A DNA stretch of 64,000 nucleotides from Pseudomonas sp. K2I15 (GCF_002204795.1 NZ_NIXO01000033.1:1-64000), one strand, 5' to 3'; shown: positions 24,389 to 33,559, counted from the first letter of the stretch. Notes: generated from the sequence alone by a model not told the origin. A program made the numbers and translations.

Positions 24389-25576
24389 TTACGCCTGAAC
24401 GAGCGCCTGCTTGCGACTGGCCATCGCCGTCACCGCATACCCGATCAACGCCGCCAGTATCGAACCGGTCAGGATGCCCATCCGGTCCATACCCGCGTAT
24501 TCACTGCTGCCCGGCAAAAACGCCAGGGAGCCGACAAACAGGCTCATGGTGAAGCCGATGCCGCACAGGATCGCCACGCCCAACACCTGGCCCCAGTTGG
24601 CGCCTTGGGGCAGCACGGCAAGGCCGGTTTTTATCGCGACCCAGGTGAAGCCCAGCACGCCCACGGTCTTGCCCAGCAGCAGGCCGGCGGCGATGCCCAA
24701 TGGCACATGGTGGGTGAAGCTTTCCAGGTTGACGCCGGCCAGCGAGACGCCGGCATTGGCAAAGGCAAACAGCGGCAGGATCGCGTAGGCCACCCAGGGA
24801 TGCAGCGCGTGCTCGAGGGTCAGCAGCGGCGAAGGCTCGGCATTTTTGGTGCGCAGCGGTATGCAGAACGCCAAGGTCACCCCGGCCAGGGTGGCATGCA
24901 CGCCACTCTTGAGCACGCAGACCCACAGGATCAGCCCCACAATCATGTAAGGCCCCAGCTTGACGACGCCGAGCCGGTTCATCGCAATCAAGGCGATCAG
25001 GCACGCCGCCGCACCGGCCAATGAGGCCCCGGACAGATCAGTGGAGTAGAAAATAGCGATAACGATGATCGCGCCAAGGTCGTCGATGATGGCCAGGGTC
25101 ATCAGGAACAACTTCAGCGACACTGGTACGCGCTTGCCCAACAGGGCCAAGACGCCCAGGGCGAAGGCAATGTCGGTGGCCATGGGAATCGCCCAGCCAC
25201 CGAGCGCGGCCGGGTTGTCCTTGTTCAGGGCCCAGTAGATCAGCGCCGGCACGACCATACCGCCGATGGCGGCCGCGCCGGGTAGCACCACTTGCGAGGG
25301 CTTGGACAGTTGGCCATCGAGCACTTCGCGTTTGACCTCAAGGCCGATCAGCAGGAAGAACAGGGCCATCAGGCCATCGTTGATCCACAGCAGCGCCGGC
25401 TTGGCGATTTTCAGCGCGCCAATTTGTGCGACCACCGGGACGTCGAGAAAACTCGCGTAAAAGTGCGACAGCGGTGAGTTGTTGATGATCAGCGCCAAAG
25501 CGGCGGCAGCGATCAGGAGCAGACCGCTGGCGGCTTCCAGCTGGAAAAAACGGGTGAAAGTGCTACGCAGAGGCAA
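24389..25576 (-). CDS. nhaA: Na+/H+ antiporter NhaA
   Basis: 395 residues, twelve transmembrane helices, pH-regulated exchange of Na+ or Li+ for H+ at the inner membrane. Key features: ALLWINDGLMALFFLLIGLEVKREV, ATDIAFALGVLALLGKRVP (Asp equivalent to E. coli Asp133), LAIIDDLGAI (the ion-binding Asp pair 163/164), KSGVHATLAGV (Lys300 region lies later in LLGKTVG) and ILCGIGFTMSLFV. The start is taken as the TTG at 25576, eight bases after GGAG; a TTG six codons upstream is also open. A GC-rich hairpin follows the stop but without a clear T run. Confidence 0.93.
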   Translation of the reverse strand: MPLRSTFTRFFQLEAASGLLLIAAAALALIINNSPLSHFYASFLDVPVVAQIGALKIAKPALLWINDGLMALFFLLIGLEVKREVLDGQLSKPSQVVLPGAAAIGGMVVPALIYWALNKDNPAALGGWAIPMATDIAFALGVLALLGKRVPVSLKLFLMTLAIIDDLGAIIVIAIFYSTDLSGASLAGAAACLIALIAMNRLGVVKLGPYMIVGLILWVCVLKSGVHATLAGVTLAFCIPLRTKNAEPSPLLTLEHALHPWVAYAILPLFAFANAGVSLAGVNLESFTHHVPLGIAAGLLLGKTVGVLGFTWVAIKTGLAVLPQGANWGQVLGVAILCGIGFTMSLFVGSLAFLPGSSEYAGMDRMGILTGSILAALIGYAVTAMASRKQALVQA

Positions 25577-25792
25577 GGGATGCTCTCCAATCAAGGTTCA
25601 ATAGGTGGGTACCCTAACCCGTACCGTTAGTTGTTAAAACAAAAGTTATATTCTTATTTGTTATAAGGGCTCGGCCTGATCACTTGCCCGCCAAACCCCG
25701 AAAATTGTGTGTCCAATTGAGTCATGACTGTATCTGTGTGGAGTGTAGGAAACATCCTAAGATCAAGTCTGAAATCCTTAGAGAAACCGATC

Positions 25793-26887
25793 ATGAGCGA
25801 CAACCGCCAATGGGCCCGGGAAGCCATTCGTATTATTGAAGCGGACTTCCAGCGCAGCGCCGACACCCACCTGATTCCCTTGCCGTTGCCGGGTTTGCCG
25901 GGTATCGAGTTGTATTTCAAGGATGAGTCCAGCCATCCCACCGGTAGCCTGAAACACCGGTTGGCGCGTTCTTTGTTCCTCTATGCGTTGTGCAATGGCT
26001 GGCTCAAGCCCGGTGCTCCGGTAATCGAGGCGTCCAGCGGCTCCACGGCGATTTCCGAGGCGTACTTCGCCCGGCTGCTGGGCTTGCCGTTTATTGCAGT
26101 GATGCCGGCCACCACCTCCCAGGAGAAAATTGCGCAGATCGCGTTTTACGGTGGCAAGAGCCATCTGGTACAGGATCCGACGCAGATCTACGCCGAATCC
26201 GAGCGTCTGGCCCAAGAAAGCGGCGGCCATTTCATGGATCAGTTCACCTACGCCGAACGCGCCACCGACTGGCGCGCCAACAACAACATCGCCGAATCGA
26301 TCTTCCAGCAACTGCGCTTTGAGCGTTACCCGGAGCCGAGCTGGCTGATTTCCAGCCCTGGCACAGGCGGCACCACGGCGACGTTGGGGCGTTATGTGCG
26401 TTATCGCCAGCATTGCACTCGGGTGTTGTGCGCGGATGCGGAGCGTTCGGTGTTTTTCGACTATTACCTGAGCGGCGATGCCAGCCTACGGCTGGAGTGT
26501 GGTTCGCGTATCGAGGGCATTGGCCGGCCACGGGTTGAGGCGTCGTTCTTGCCCAAGGTGATTGACGCGATGGTCAAGGTGCCGGATGCGCTGTCCCTGG
26601 CGGCCATGCATTACCTGGCCCAGCGGTTGGGGCGGCGAGTGGGCGGTTCCAGCGGCACCAACCTGATCGGTGCGTTGATTGCGGCGCAGCAGATGAAAGC
26701 AGCGGGGGAGTCGGGTTCGATTGTGGCGATCTTGTGCGATGGTGGTGAGCGCTATGCCACGACCTATTACGATCAGGCCTGGCTGGCAGGGCAGGGGTAT
26801 GAATTGGACGGTTTGATTGCGGCCGTTGCGGCCAGTGTTGAGCAGGGCGAGGCGCTGCCTGACAGCGTGTTGCGCGCCAATATCTAA
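25793..26887 (+). CDS. PLP-dependent cysteine synthase-family enzyme (cysteine desulfhydrase-like)
   Basis: 364 residues from the ATG at 25793. Fold type II PLP enzyme: Schiff-base Lys in HPTGSLKHRLA, phosphate/substrate loop EASSGSTAISEAY, and the PLP-phosphate loop SSPGTGGTTATLGRY. The C-terminal LCDGGERYATTYYD differs from the usual CysK/CysM ending and matches the group that includes mycobacterial Cds1 (L-cysteine desulfhydrase), which releases H2S, pyruvate and ammonia. Cysteine synthesis cannot be excluded from sequence. Divergent from nhaA; no sulfur-metabolism neighbours. Confidence 0.78.
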   Translation: MSDNRQWAREAIRIIEADFQRSADTHLIPLPLPGLPGIELYFKDESSHPTGSLKHRLARSLFLYALCNGWLKPGAPVIEASSGSTAISEAYFARLLGLPFIAVMPATTSQEKIAQIAFYGGKSHLVQDPTQIYAESERLAQESGGHFMDQFTYAERATDWRANNNIAESIFQQLRFERYPEPSWLISSPGTGGTTATLGRYVRYRQHCTRVLCADAERSVFFDYYLSGDASLRLECGSRIEGIGRPRVEASFLPKVIDAMVKVPDALSLAAMHYLAQRLGRRVGGSSGTNLIGALIAAQQMKAAGESGSIVAILCDGGERYATTYYDQAWLAGQGYELDGLIAAVAASVEQGEALPDSVLRANI

Positions 26888-26900
26888 ACACCGCAGAACC

Positions 26901-26992
26901 TGTGTGGGAGCGGGCTTGCTCGCGAATGCAACCTGTCAGTTAATACAGCTGGCACTGAAAGACCGCTTTCGCGAGCAAGCCCGCTCCCACAC
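26901..26992. repeat. REPIN
   Basis: Arms gtgggagcgggcttgctcgc and reverse complement around about 45 bases; lies between two convergent genes. Confidence 0.9.
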
Positions 26993-27020
26993 TTGATCTA
27001 TTGCGTTTTCGTTGCAGTGT

Positions 27021-28634
27021 TTAGGCCCCCAGGCCCAACATATCCCGCGCCAACGCCTCGGCAATCCGAATCCCGTCGACACCCGCCGACAAGATCCCAC
27101 CGGCATAACCGGCACCTTCGCCCGCCGGGAAAAGGCCTTTCACGTTCAGGCTCTGCATCGACTCGTTACGGGTAATCCGCAGCGGAGATGACGTGCGGGT
27201 CTCGATCCCGGTCAAAACCGCGTCGTGCAGCGAATAGCCCTTGATCTGTTTCTCGAACGCCGGCAGTGCTTCGCGGATGGCTTCGATGGCAAAGTCCGGC
27301 AACGCCAGCGCCAGGTCGCCCAAGGCCACACCGGGTTTGTAGGACGGTTCCACAGTGCCGACGGCGGTGGACGGCTTGCCGGCGATGAAATCACCTACCA
27401 GTTGCGCCGGTGCTTCGTAGTTGCTGCCGCCGAGGATGAACGCATGGGATTCCAGGCGCTCCTGCAACTCGATCCCGGCCAGCGGGCCGCCCGGGTAATC
27501 CACTTCCGGGGTGATGCCCACCACGATTCCGGAGTTGGCATTGCGCTCGTTGCGCGAGTACTGGCTCATGCCGTTGGTCACCACGCGGTTCAGCTCCGAC
27601 GTCGCCGCTACCACGGTGCCGCCCGGGCACATGCAGAAGCTGTAGACCGAACGACCGTTCTTGGCGTGGTGCACCAGCTTGTAATCGGCCGCGCCGAGTT
27701 TCGGGTGCCCGGCGTACTTGCCCAGGCGCGCGGCGTCGATCAGCGATTGCGGGTGTTCGATACGGAAACCCACCGAGAACGGCTTGGCTTCCATGTACAC
27801 GCCACGGCCATGCAGCATGCGGAAGGTGTCACGGGCGCTGTGGCCGAGGGCCAGGATCACGTGCCTGGACAGGATCTGCTCGCCGCCATCCACCACCACG
27901 CCATTCAACTGGCCGTCTTCGATCAGCACATCGGTCACACGCTGCTCAAAGCGCACTTCACCACCCAGGGCGATGATCTGCTGGCGCATGTTTTCCACAA
28001 CGCCCGTCAGGCGGAACGTACCGATGTGCGGCTTGCTGACGTAGAGGATTTCGTCCGGCGCGCCGGCCTTGACGAACTCGTGCAGCACCTTGCGACCGTG
28101 GAATTTCGGGTCCTTGATCTGGCTGTAGAGCTTGCCGTCGGAGAAGGTTCCGGCGCCGCCTTCACCAAACTGCACGTTGGATTCGGGGTTCAGCACGTTT
28201 TTGCGCCACAGGCCCCAGGTGTCCTTGGTGCGCTGGCGCACTTCGCGGCCGCGTTCGAGGATGATCGGCTTGAAGCCCATCTGGGCCAGCAGCAGCCCGG
28301 CGAAGATCCCGCACGGGCCAAAACCGACGACGATCGGCCGCTCGGTCAGGCCTTCCGGCGCATGGCCCACGACCTTGTAGCTGATGTCCGGTGCCGGGTT
28401 GACGTTGCGGTCGTCGGCGAACTTGAGCAGCAGGGCCGCCTCGTCTTTGACTTGCAGGTCGATGGTGTAGATGAAGCACAGCTCCGACGACTTTTTGCGG
28501 GCGTCGTAGCTGCGTTTGAACAGGGTGAAATCGAGCAGGTCATCACTGGCGATGCCCAGGCGCTGCACGATGGCAGGCCGCAGGTCTTCTTCGGGATGGT
28601 CGATGGGCAGCTTGAGTTCGGTGATTCGTAACAT
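27021..28634 (-). CDS. FAD-dependent oxidoreductase (COG2509 type)
   Basis: 537 residues from the ATG at 28634. An N-terminal ferredoxin-like domain (1-90) precedes a flavoprotein core: dinucleotide-binding VVGFGPCGIFAGLLLAQMG near 100, ILERGREVRQR, NVQFGEGGAGTFSDGKLYS, and the second GD-type motif GLFPAGEGAGYAGGILSAGVDGIRIAEA near the C terminus that binds FAD. This architecture is a widespread but uncharacterised family of FAD-dependent dehydrogenases. The CMCPGG stretch near 325 may be redox-active. Single gene, function unknown. Confidence 0.85.
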   Translation of the reverse strand: MLRITELKLPIDHPEEDLRPAIVQRLGIASDDLLDFTLFKRSYDARKKSSELCFIYTIDLQVKDEAALLLKFADDRNVNPAPDISYKVVGHAPEGLTERPIVVGFGPCGIFAGLLLAQMGFKPIILERGREVRQRTKDTWGLWRKNVLNPESNVQFGEGGAGTFSDGKLYSQIKDPKFHGRKVLHEFVKAGAPDEILYVSKPHIGTFRLTGVVENMRQQIIALGGEVRFEQRVTDVLIEDGQLNGVVVDGGEQILSRHVILALGHSARDTFRMLHGRGVYMEAKPFSVGFRIEHPQSLIDAARLGKYAGHPKLGAADYKLVHHAKNGRSVYSFCMCPGGTVVAATSELNRVVTNGMSQYSRNERNANSGIVVGITPEVDYPGGPLAGIELQERLESHAFILGGSNYEAPAQLVGDFIAGKPSTAVGTVEPSYKPGVALGDLALALPDFAIEAIREALPAFEKQIKGYSLHDAVLTGIETRTSSPLRITRNESMQSLNVKGLFPAGEGAGYAGGILSAGVDGIRIAEALARDMLGLGA

Positions 28635-28741
28635 GACAGGAATCCGGTAGGCGGCGGGCAAAGAGGCCGGCTGTTTTGCAAACCGGCGATTATAAGCCCC
28701 AACAGCGGTTTTCCGTCATGTTAAAACAGCGCAGCGCGCAA

Positions 28742-29413
28742 TCAGTCGTCCCGCGAACCGCCGAACGACGCGCAGCCGCGCTGCACCTGGCCGTTCACTC
28801 GAAGCTCGGCAGACATGTGTTGCAGGCTGCCGCTGGCGCTGTCGACACAACGTTGCGGGGCTACCCACAGTTCGATGTGCTGGTTATTGGCTTCGGTCAT
28901 CAGGTTGAACCGTCCGTCGCCGGATTGCTCTTCCACATAAGGCACGGCCAACGGCGGCTGGCCTTCGCGTTCCAGCACCATGCCCTTGGCGGTGACGTTC
29001 ATCGCCCAGGCCGGCTTGTGGCCGTTGGCCCGCAGGATCATGCGCTTGAAGTCCGGATCATCGCAGGCCGAGGTCGAGCGCTCGACGCGATACACCTGCT
29101 GCAGGTCGACCGTGCCCTGGGTGCCGCTGGCGACGCCGGAGAACTTGCCACGCACGTCGGCAAACAGCGCCCCTTGCTGGCCGGCCAAGGAGGCGGCTTC
29201 CTGCAGGATGCTGGTGCCACCGGTGTCGTTGACCGCGTAGTTGCGTTTGTCGTTGCAGGGCTGGAACAGCAGTTTGTCACCCTGCGCCGTCAGCTCACCC
29301 TGCATACGGGTCAGCCCGGTGAGAGAGGGCTTGGCCGGCTCGTTGTCGAACATCTGGCAGGCGGTGAACAGGGGCAATAGGGCAAACAAAGCTAGGGTAC
29401 GGGCGGCACGCAT
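28742..29413 (-). CDS. COG3650-like lipoprotein
   Basis: 223 residues from the ATG at 29413, preceded by AGGAG. Signal peptide with lipobox FTAC (Cys19). Two domain halves can be seen: LTAQGDKLLFQPCNDKRNYAVND (an NlpE/META-like beta motif with a conserved Cys) and a C-terminal half ending LQHMSAELRVNGQVQRGCASFGGSR, a motif shared by heat-shock HslJ/META-like proteins. Four further Cys suggest disulfides in the periplasm. Function unknown. Confidence 0.72.
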   Translation of the reverse strand: MRAARTLALFALLPLFTACQMFDNEPAKPSLTGLTRMQGELTAQGDKLLFQPCNDKRNYAVNDTGGTSILQEAASLAGQQGALFADVRGKFSGVASGTQGTVDLQQVYRVERSTSACDDPDFKRMILRANGHKPAWAMNVTAKGMVLEREGQPPLAVPYVEEQSGDGRFNLMTEANNQHIELWVAPQRCVDSASGSLQHMSAELRVNGQVQRGCASFGGSRDD

Positions 29414-29487
29414 TATCGGGTCTCCTGATAAGTGCCGCCACGTTACGCAGGCTGGCGGTGCATCACAAGCCCGGGACACAGGTTGAA

Positions 29488-30087
29488 TTAACCAACGATA
29501 AACGTCTGCCCCGTCTGCAAGCCTTCCACGCTTTTCGCGTAGGCCAACGCCACCTCTGCACCCGGAGCCGGTTTGTACCCACGGAAGTACGGCGCGTAAC
29601 TGCCCATGGCTTCCAGCAGCACGGTAGGGCTGACCGAGTTGATGCGCAGGCCGCGCGGCAGCTCGATCGCTGCGGCCTTCACGAACGCATCCAGCGCGCC
29701 GTTGACCAGGGCTGCCGAAGCACCGGTGCGAATTGGATCACGGTTGAGAATGCCGCTGGTGAAGGTGAATGACGCACCGTCATTGGCGAACTCACGGCCG
29801 ATCAATAGCAGGTTGACCTGGCCCATCAGCTTGTCTTGCAGGCCCAGGTCGAAGTCGGTTGTGCTCATCTCGCCCAGCGGCACGAAGTTGACGCTGCCGG
29901 CGGCGCAGACCAGTGCGTCGAACTTTCCGGTTTGTTCGAACAGTTTGCGGATCGAGGCGCTGTCGCTGATGTCGACCTGAAAGTCGCCGCTCTTGCGACC
30001 GATGCTGATCACTTCATGACGTTGGGACAGTTCTGCCTTGACCGCCGAACCCACGGTGCCGCTTGCGCCAATCAACAGGATTTTCAT
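29488..30087 (-). CDS. Short-chain dehydrogenase-like protein lacking the catalytic Tyr
   Basis: 199 residues. Rossmann fold with cofactor loop GASGTVGSAV (8-17) and CAAGSVNF (NNAG equivalent). The Ser of the catalytic set may be in TFTSGIL, but the YxxxK motif is missing: the corresponding helix reads GASAALVNGALDAFVKAAA. This matches the atypical Lin1944-like SDR group whose active-site residues are absent. The first base of its promoter region is shared with a divergent LysR gene, the usual regulator-target layout. Substrate unknown. Confidence 0.82.
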   Translation of the reverse strand: MKILLIGASGTVGSAVKAELSQRHEVISIGRKSGDFQVDISDSASIRKLFEQTGKFDALVCAAGSVNFVPLGEMSTTDFDLGLQDKLMGQVNLLLIGREFANDGASFTFTSGILNRDPIRTGASAALVNGALDAFVKAAAIELPRGLRINSVSPTVLLEAMGSYAPYFRGYKPAPGAEVALAYAKSVEGLQTGQTFIVG

Positions 30088-30191
30088 CGTGCCTTCCTCC
30101 AGATGTGTAGGTGAGGTTTCAGTCTAGAGTGATTTTTTGCGCGGATAAGTGCACTAATAGGCAACCTTTGGTTTTCAATTGGAAACAATCC

Positions 30192-31100
30192 ATGAGCGAA
30201 ATGGATGACCTGGCGGCGTTTGCGGTGTTGATCGAAGCCGGCAGTTTTACCCTGGCAGCCCAGCAACTGGGCTGCAGCAAGGGCCAGCTGTCCAAACGTA
30301 TCAGCCAACTGGAAGCCCAGTTTTCGGTGGTGCTGTTGCATCGAACCACTCGCCGTTTGAGCCTGACGGCGGCGGGGGCGGCGCTGTTGCCGCAGGCCCA
30401 GGCGTTGGTGGTCCAGGTGGAGCGGGCGCGTCAGGCATTGGCCAGGCTCAAGGACGACTTGGTCGGCCCTGTGCGTATGACGGTTCCGGTGTCCCTGGGC
30501 GAAACCTTCTTCGATGGTCTGTTGCTGGAGTTTTCCCGGGAGTACCCGCAGGTGCAGATCGAACTGGAACTCAACAACCACTATCGAGACCTGGCCCGCG
30601 ACGGCTTTGACCTGGCGGTGCGTTCGGAAGTCGCCAACGATGAGCGACTGGTGGCCAAGCCGTTGCTGGCCTGGCACGAGATGACCTGCGCCAGCCCGGC
30701 TTATCTGGAACAGCATGGCGAGCCGCTGACCCCGGCCGAACTGGTGGGCCACAACTGCCTGCTGAACAGCCACTACAGCGGTCGTGAAGAGTGGCTGTAT
30801 CACCAGCAACATGAGCTGCTGCGGGTTCGCGTATCCGGGACCTTTGCCTCCAACCACTACAACTTGTTGAAGAAGGCGGCGCTGGTGGGCGCGGGCATCG
30901 CACGTTTGCCCTCCTACGTGCTGCATACGGAATTGGCCGACGGTCGACTGCGCTGGCTCCTGCGTGATTATCAGACCCGCAGCATGCCGATGTACCTGGT
31001 CCATCCGTATCAGGGCGGCCTGCCACGGCGCACCCAGGTACTGGCGGATTACCTGGTGGGCTGGTTCAAGCGCAGCGGCGAGGCGCTGGATCGCCTTTAG
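30192..31100 (+). CDS. LysR-family transcriptional regulator
   Basis: 302 residues from the ATG at 30192. N-terminal winged HTH (1-60: DDLAAFAVLIEAGSFTLAAQQLGCSKGQLSKRISQLE) and a C-terminal periplasmic-binding-like effector domain from about 90 (GPVRMTVPVSLGETFFDGLL). The effector domain is of the CrgA/AaeR-like type. Divergent from the SDR-like gene, which is its most likely target. Its stop overlaps the 3' end of the convergent DoxX gene by four bases. Confidence 0.88.
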   Translation: MSEMDDLAAFAVLIEAGSFTLAAQQLGCSKGQLSKRISQLEAQFSVVLLHRTTRRLSLTAAGAALLPQAQALVVQVERARQALARLKDDLVGPVRMTVPVSLGETFFDGLLLEFSREYPQVQIELELNNHYRDLARDGFDLAVRSEVANDERLVAKPLLAWHEMTCASPAYLEQHGEPLTPAELVGHNCLLNSHYSGREEWLYHQQHELLRVRVSGTFASNHYNLLKKAALVGAGIARLPSYVLHTELADGRLRWLLRDYQTRSMPMYLVHPYQGGLPRRTQVLADYLVGWFKRSGEALDRL

Positions 31101-31582
31101 CGGTAGCGCCGTGCAATCAGGTGATCAATCGAGAAACAGCCCGGCCCCTTGGCCATCAACAGCAACAGCAGCGCGATCCAGGTGCCGTGGGTCGGGTAGG
31201 CGTCCGGGTACACAAAGAGTTGGATGGTTAGCGTCATGCCCAGCAACGCCAGCGCCGAGAACCGCGTGGCAAATCCCACCAGTATCAGCACCGGGAAGAA
31301 GTGCTCGGCGAATGCGGCCATATGCGCCGCCACTTCCGCTGACAGCAGCGGCACGTGATATTCGCTGCGAAACAGCGGCAGCGTGGACGGCGCCAAGTGT
31401 GGCCAGCCTAGCTGGAAGGTGCCTCCGATCAAGTCCACGGCGAAGCCTTCGACCTTGGTCTGGCCGGACTTCCAGAACACCGCCGCAATTGAGAAACGTG
31501 CGACAAAGGCGATCAGGCTGTAGGGGATTTTCTCGAAGAGTTGGATGATCCGCTGGATCAGGCCGGGGGCGGTGGTGTTCAT
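31097..31582 (-). CDS. DoxX-family membrane protein of the bufferin operon
   Basis: 161 residues from the ATG at 31582 (AAGG about eight bases upstream). Four hydrophobic helices with LIAFVARFSIAAVFWKSGQTKVEG at the N terminus, AAFAEHFFPVLILVGFATRFSAL and LLLLLMAKGPGCFSID. DoxX proteins accompany DUF692/DUF2063 genes in bufferin operons, where they are the fourth product (BufD/GigT). Its ATG overlaps the stop of the DUF2063 gene. A redox or export role for the modified peptide is plausible but unproven. Confidence 0.82.
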   Translation of the reverse strand: MNTTAPGLIQRIIQLFEKIPYSLIAFVARFSIAAVFWKSGQTKVEGFAVDLIGGTFQLGWPHLAPSTLPLFRSEYHVPLLSAEVAAHMAAFAEHFFPVLILVGFATRFSALALLGMTLTIQLFVYPDAYPTHGTWIALLLLLMAKGPGCFSIDHLIARRYR

Positions 31583-32355
31583 GGCGATACCTTTTGTTCT
31601 GTGTGCAAGTGGGTGATGGCGCCGTGGCCGATCAGCAGGGCCAGGCATTGGTGCAGGTCAAATTCGGCGGCGGCATCGAGGGCGTAAGCGACGGCCATCT
31701 CCAGCGACCAGCCGTTGTTCAGGCTGTTGATAAACGCCACCGAGCCGCTGTCGATGCGAAACACCTGCACGTCCAGGCCGTTGCGCAGCACCAGCGCGCT
31801 TTGGGCATGGAAAGGGTCGAGGGTGGCGAGGGATTCGTCCGTCTGGTGTGCAGCCCATAGCGCCACCACGGCGTAGGCCGAGTTCAGCGTGGCAAGTGAT
31901 GGATGCAGTTGCAGGCGCAGTTCGCCCAGGTCCGACTGTTGTTGCAGGGCGGCGATGAGCGCCTGCTGATCCAGCGGCATCGCGTCTGCCGCGTGATAGG
32001 CCCTGACCCGCAGCCGCTCCAGGCGCGCCATGTCAGCCAGGTACGGCACGCTGGCGGCGGGGGCGAAGCCTTCGATAAAGTCGGCCAGGTCGCCGCCGTA
32101 CTCATTGATCAACGGGCTTGTCGGCGGAAAATCCTGGACATACAAACCGGCCATCGCCCGAAAAAACTCATCGCCCACCAGCTGCAGGGTGACCGGGTAA
32201 CCGGTGGCCAGGGCGTTGATCAGCGAGCTGTGAACATTGTTGCGATACACCGCAAAACGGCTGGCGGGATCGGCGCCATTGCGGCTGAACAAGCCCTGCG
32301 GGCAACTCGCTTCTGGCGACAGCAGGGCGCGGGTAAAGACGTCCTGGCGGCTCAT
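31579..32355 (-). CDS. bufC1: BufC/HvfC-type DUF2063 partner protein
   Basis: 258 residues. The N-terminal DUF2063 domain shows FAVYRNNVHSSLINALATGYPVTLQLVGDEFF, the standard opening of HvfC/BufC proteins, followed by PPTSPLINEYGGDLADFIEGF and a C-terminal domain. In related RiPP systems this protein assists the MNIO enzyme, probably by presenting the precursor peptide (MbnC/BufC role). Overlaps its neighbours on both sides by four bases, so the operon is tightly coupled. Confidence 0.85.
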   Translation of the reverse strand: MSRQDVFTRALLSPEASCPQGLFSRNGADPASRFAVYRNNVHSSLINALATGYPVTLQLVGDEFFRAMAGLYVQDFPPTSPLINEYGGDLADFIEGFAPAASVPYLADMARLERLRVRAYHAADAMPLDQQALIAALQQQSDLGELRLQLHPSLATLNSAYAVVALWAAHQTDESLATLDPFHAQSALVLRNGLDVQVFRIDSGSVAFINSLNNGWSLEMAVAYALDAAAEFDLHQCLALLIGHGAITHLHTEQKVSP

Positions 32356-33227
32356 GCACGCACCTCCAGCAGAAACCGTTCGGCCTGGTGCGCTTCGGCG
32401 TGCAGCACGCTGAATGCCGGCACCTGGTTATCGCGCTCGATCAGCGTGGCGACCGGCCCGGTGCGCGTCAGCACGTGCTGATAGAGCTGCCACACTGCGT
32501 TGTCGATCGGCGCGCCGTGATCATCAATCAGCAAACGATCACCGAGGCTGTCGGTGTCTTCGGCAAACCCTGCCAGATGGATCTCGCCGACGGCGTGCAG
32601 CGGCAAGGCATCAATGTATTTCAGCGGGTCTTGCTGATGGTTGATGCACGACACATACACATTGTTGACGTCCAGCAGCAGCCCGCAGCCGGTGCGGCGG
32701 ATCACCTCGTTGATGAAGTCAGTTTCCTCCAGGGTGGAGCACTGGAATTGCAGGTAGGTCGACGGATTCTCCAGCAGCATTGGCCGTTGAAGACGGGTTT
32801 GCACCTGGTCGATGTGTTCGCACACCCGCCTCAGGGTTTCATCGTCATACGCCAGCGGCAGCAAATCATTGAGAAACACCGGGCCGTGGCTGGACCAGGC
32901 CAGGTGTTCGGAAAAGGAGTGGGGTTGATAGCGTTCGATCAGCTTCGCGAGGCGCGTAAGGTGCTCGCTGTTCAGCGGACTTTCGCCGCCGATGGACAGG
33001 CCCACGCCGTGCAACGACAGCGGGTACTGTTCGCGGATCAAGCCCAGGTAGTGATGGAAAGGTCCGCCGGCCACCATAAAGTTTTCGGCGTGGACTTCGA
33101 AAAAACCGATGTCGGGGGCAGTCTCGAGCACTTCACGCAAGTGCTCGTTCTTGAGTCCCAGCCCGGCCCGATGTGGGAGGCCGGGCGCCTGAGCCTGGGA
33201 GATGGAGTGGGTGCATGAGAGCGTCAT
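32352..33227 (-). CDS. bufB1: MNIO-family (DUF692) iron enzyme, BufB-type
   Basis: 291 residues. TIM-barrel multinuclear non-heme iron oxidase. Metal-ligand blocks: FFEVHAENF (His/Glu/Asn), SLHGVGLSIG, HSFSEHLAW, LLENPSTYLQF, LLLDVNNVYVSC, GEIHLAGFAED and LIERDNQVP. Family members convert precursor Cys residues to oxazolone-thioamide (MbnB) or thiooxazole (BufB) using dioxygen. It lies 26 bases after the DUF2282 precursor gene and before the DUF2063 gene, exactly the bufferin order A-B-C-D. Confidence 0.9.
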   Translation of the reverse strand: MTLSCTHSISQAQAPGLPHRAGLGLKNEHLREVLETAPDIGFFEVHAENFMVAGGPFHHYLGLIREQYPLSLHGVGLSIGGESPLNSEHLTRLAKLIERYQPHSFSEHLAWSSHGPVFLNDLLPLAYDDETLRRVCEHIDQVQTRLQRPMLLENPSTYLQFQCSTLEETDFINEVIRRTGCGLLLDVNNVYVSCINHQQDPLKYIDALPLHAVGEIHLAGFAEDTDSLGDRLLIDDHGAPIDNAVWQLYQHVLTRTGPVATLIERDNQVPAFSVLHAEAHQAERFLLEVRA

Positions 33228-33253
33228 CGTCAGTACTCAGGCTGTGCAGGGTT

Positions 33254-33559
33254 TCAGGACTTGGCGGTGAAGGCTGCTTCCTGGCCGAAACCCGTTGGCG
33301 AGGTGGCGCTTGGGGTTTTCAGGCAGGTGCCGGCCGGGACCAGTTTCCAGGCGTTGGCTTGATCCTTGACCTTCGAGGTGCCGGCGCAGGAAGTGCCAGC
33401 GCCTGCAGCGCAATCGTTCTTGCCGGCTTCGGCCACACCGAAGCATTTCTGCATGTCATCGGCAGCGTGGGCAGTGGTGGTCAGGGCGGACAGGCTCAGG
33501 GCCGAACCCAGGGCCAGGATGAGGGTGGCGGCGGACAGCGAACGGGTTTTGGTAGTCAT
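33254..33559 (-). CDS. bufA1: DUF2282 precursor peptide, bufferin-type copper-binding RiPP
   Basis: 101 residues with a Sec signal peptide (ILALGSALSLSALTTTAHA, cleavage after AHA near 32). The mature peptide of about 69 residues carries four Cys in a KCFG / KNDC / TSCAG / GTC pattern with AGKND before the second, as in DUF2282 bufferin precursors. In characterised cases two Cys become thiooxazoles and the rest form a disulfide, giving a periplasmic copper buffer. Unlike most RiPPs the leader is a Sec signal. First gene of the operon; a REPIN lies upstream. Confidence 0.87.
   Translation of the reverse strand: MTTKTRSLSAATLILALGSALSLSALTTTAHAADDMQKCFGVAEAGKNDCAAGAGTSCAGTSKVKDQANAWKLVPAGTCLKTPSATSPTGFGQEAAFTAKS

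Noticed and set aside
27225..28631. Open frame of 468 codons on the plus strand opposite the flavoprotein gene
   Set aside because: Antisense shadow; no motif, while the opposite strand carries FAD-binding motifs.
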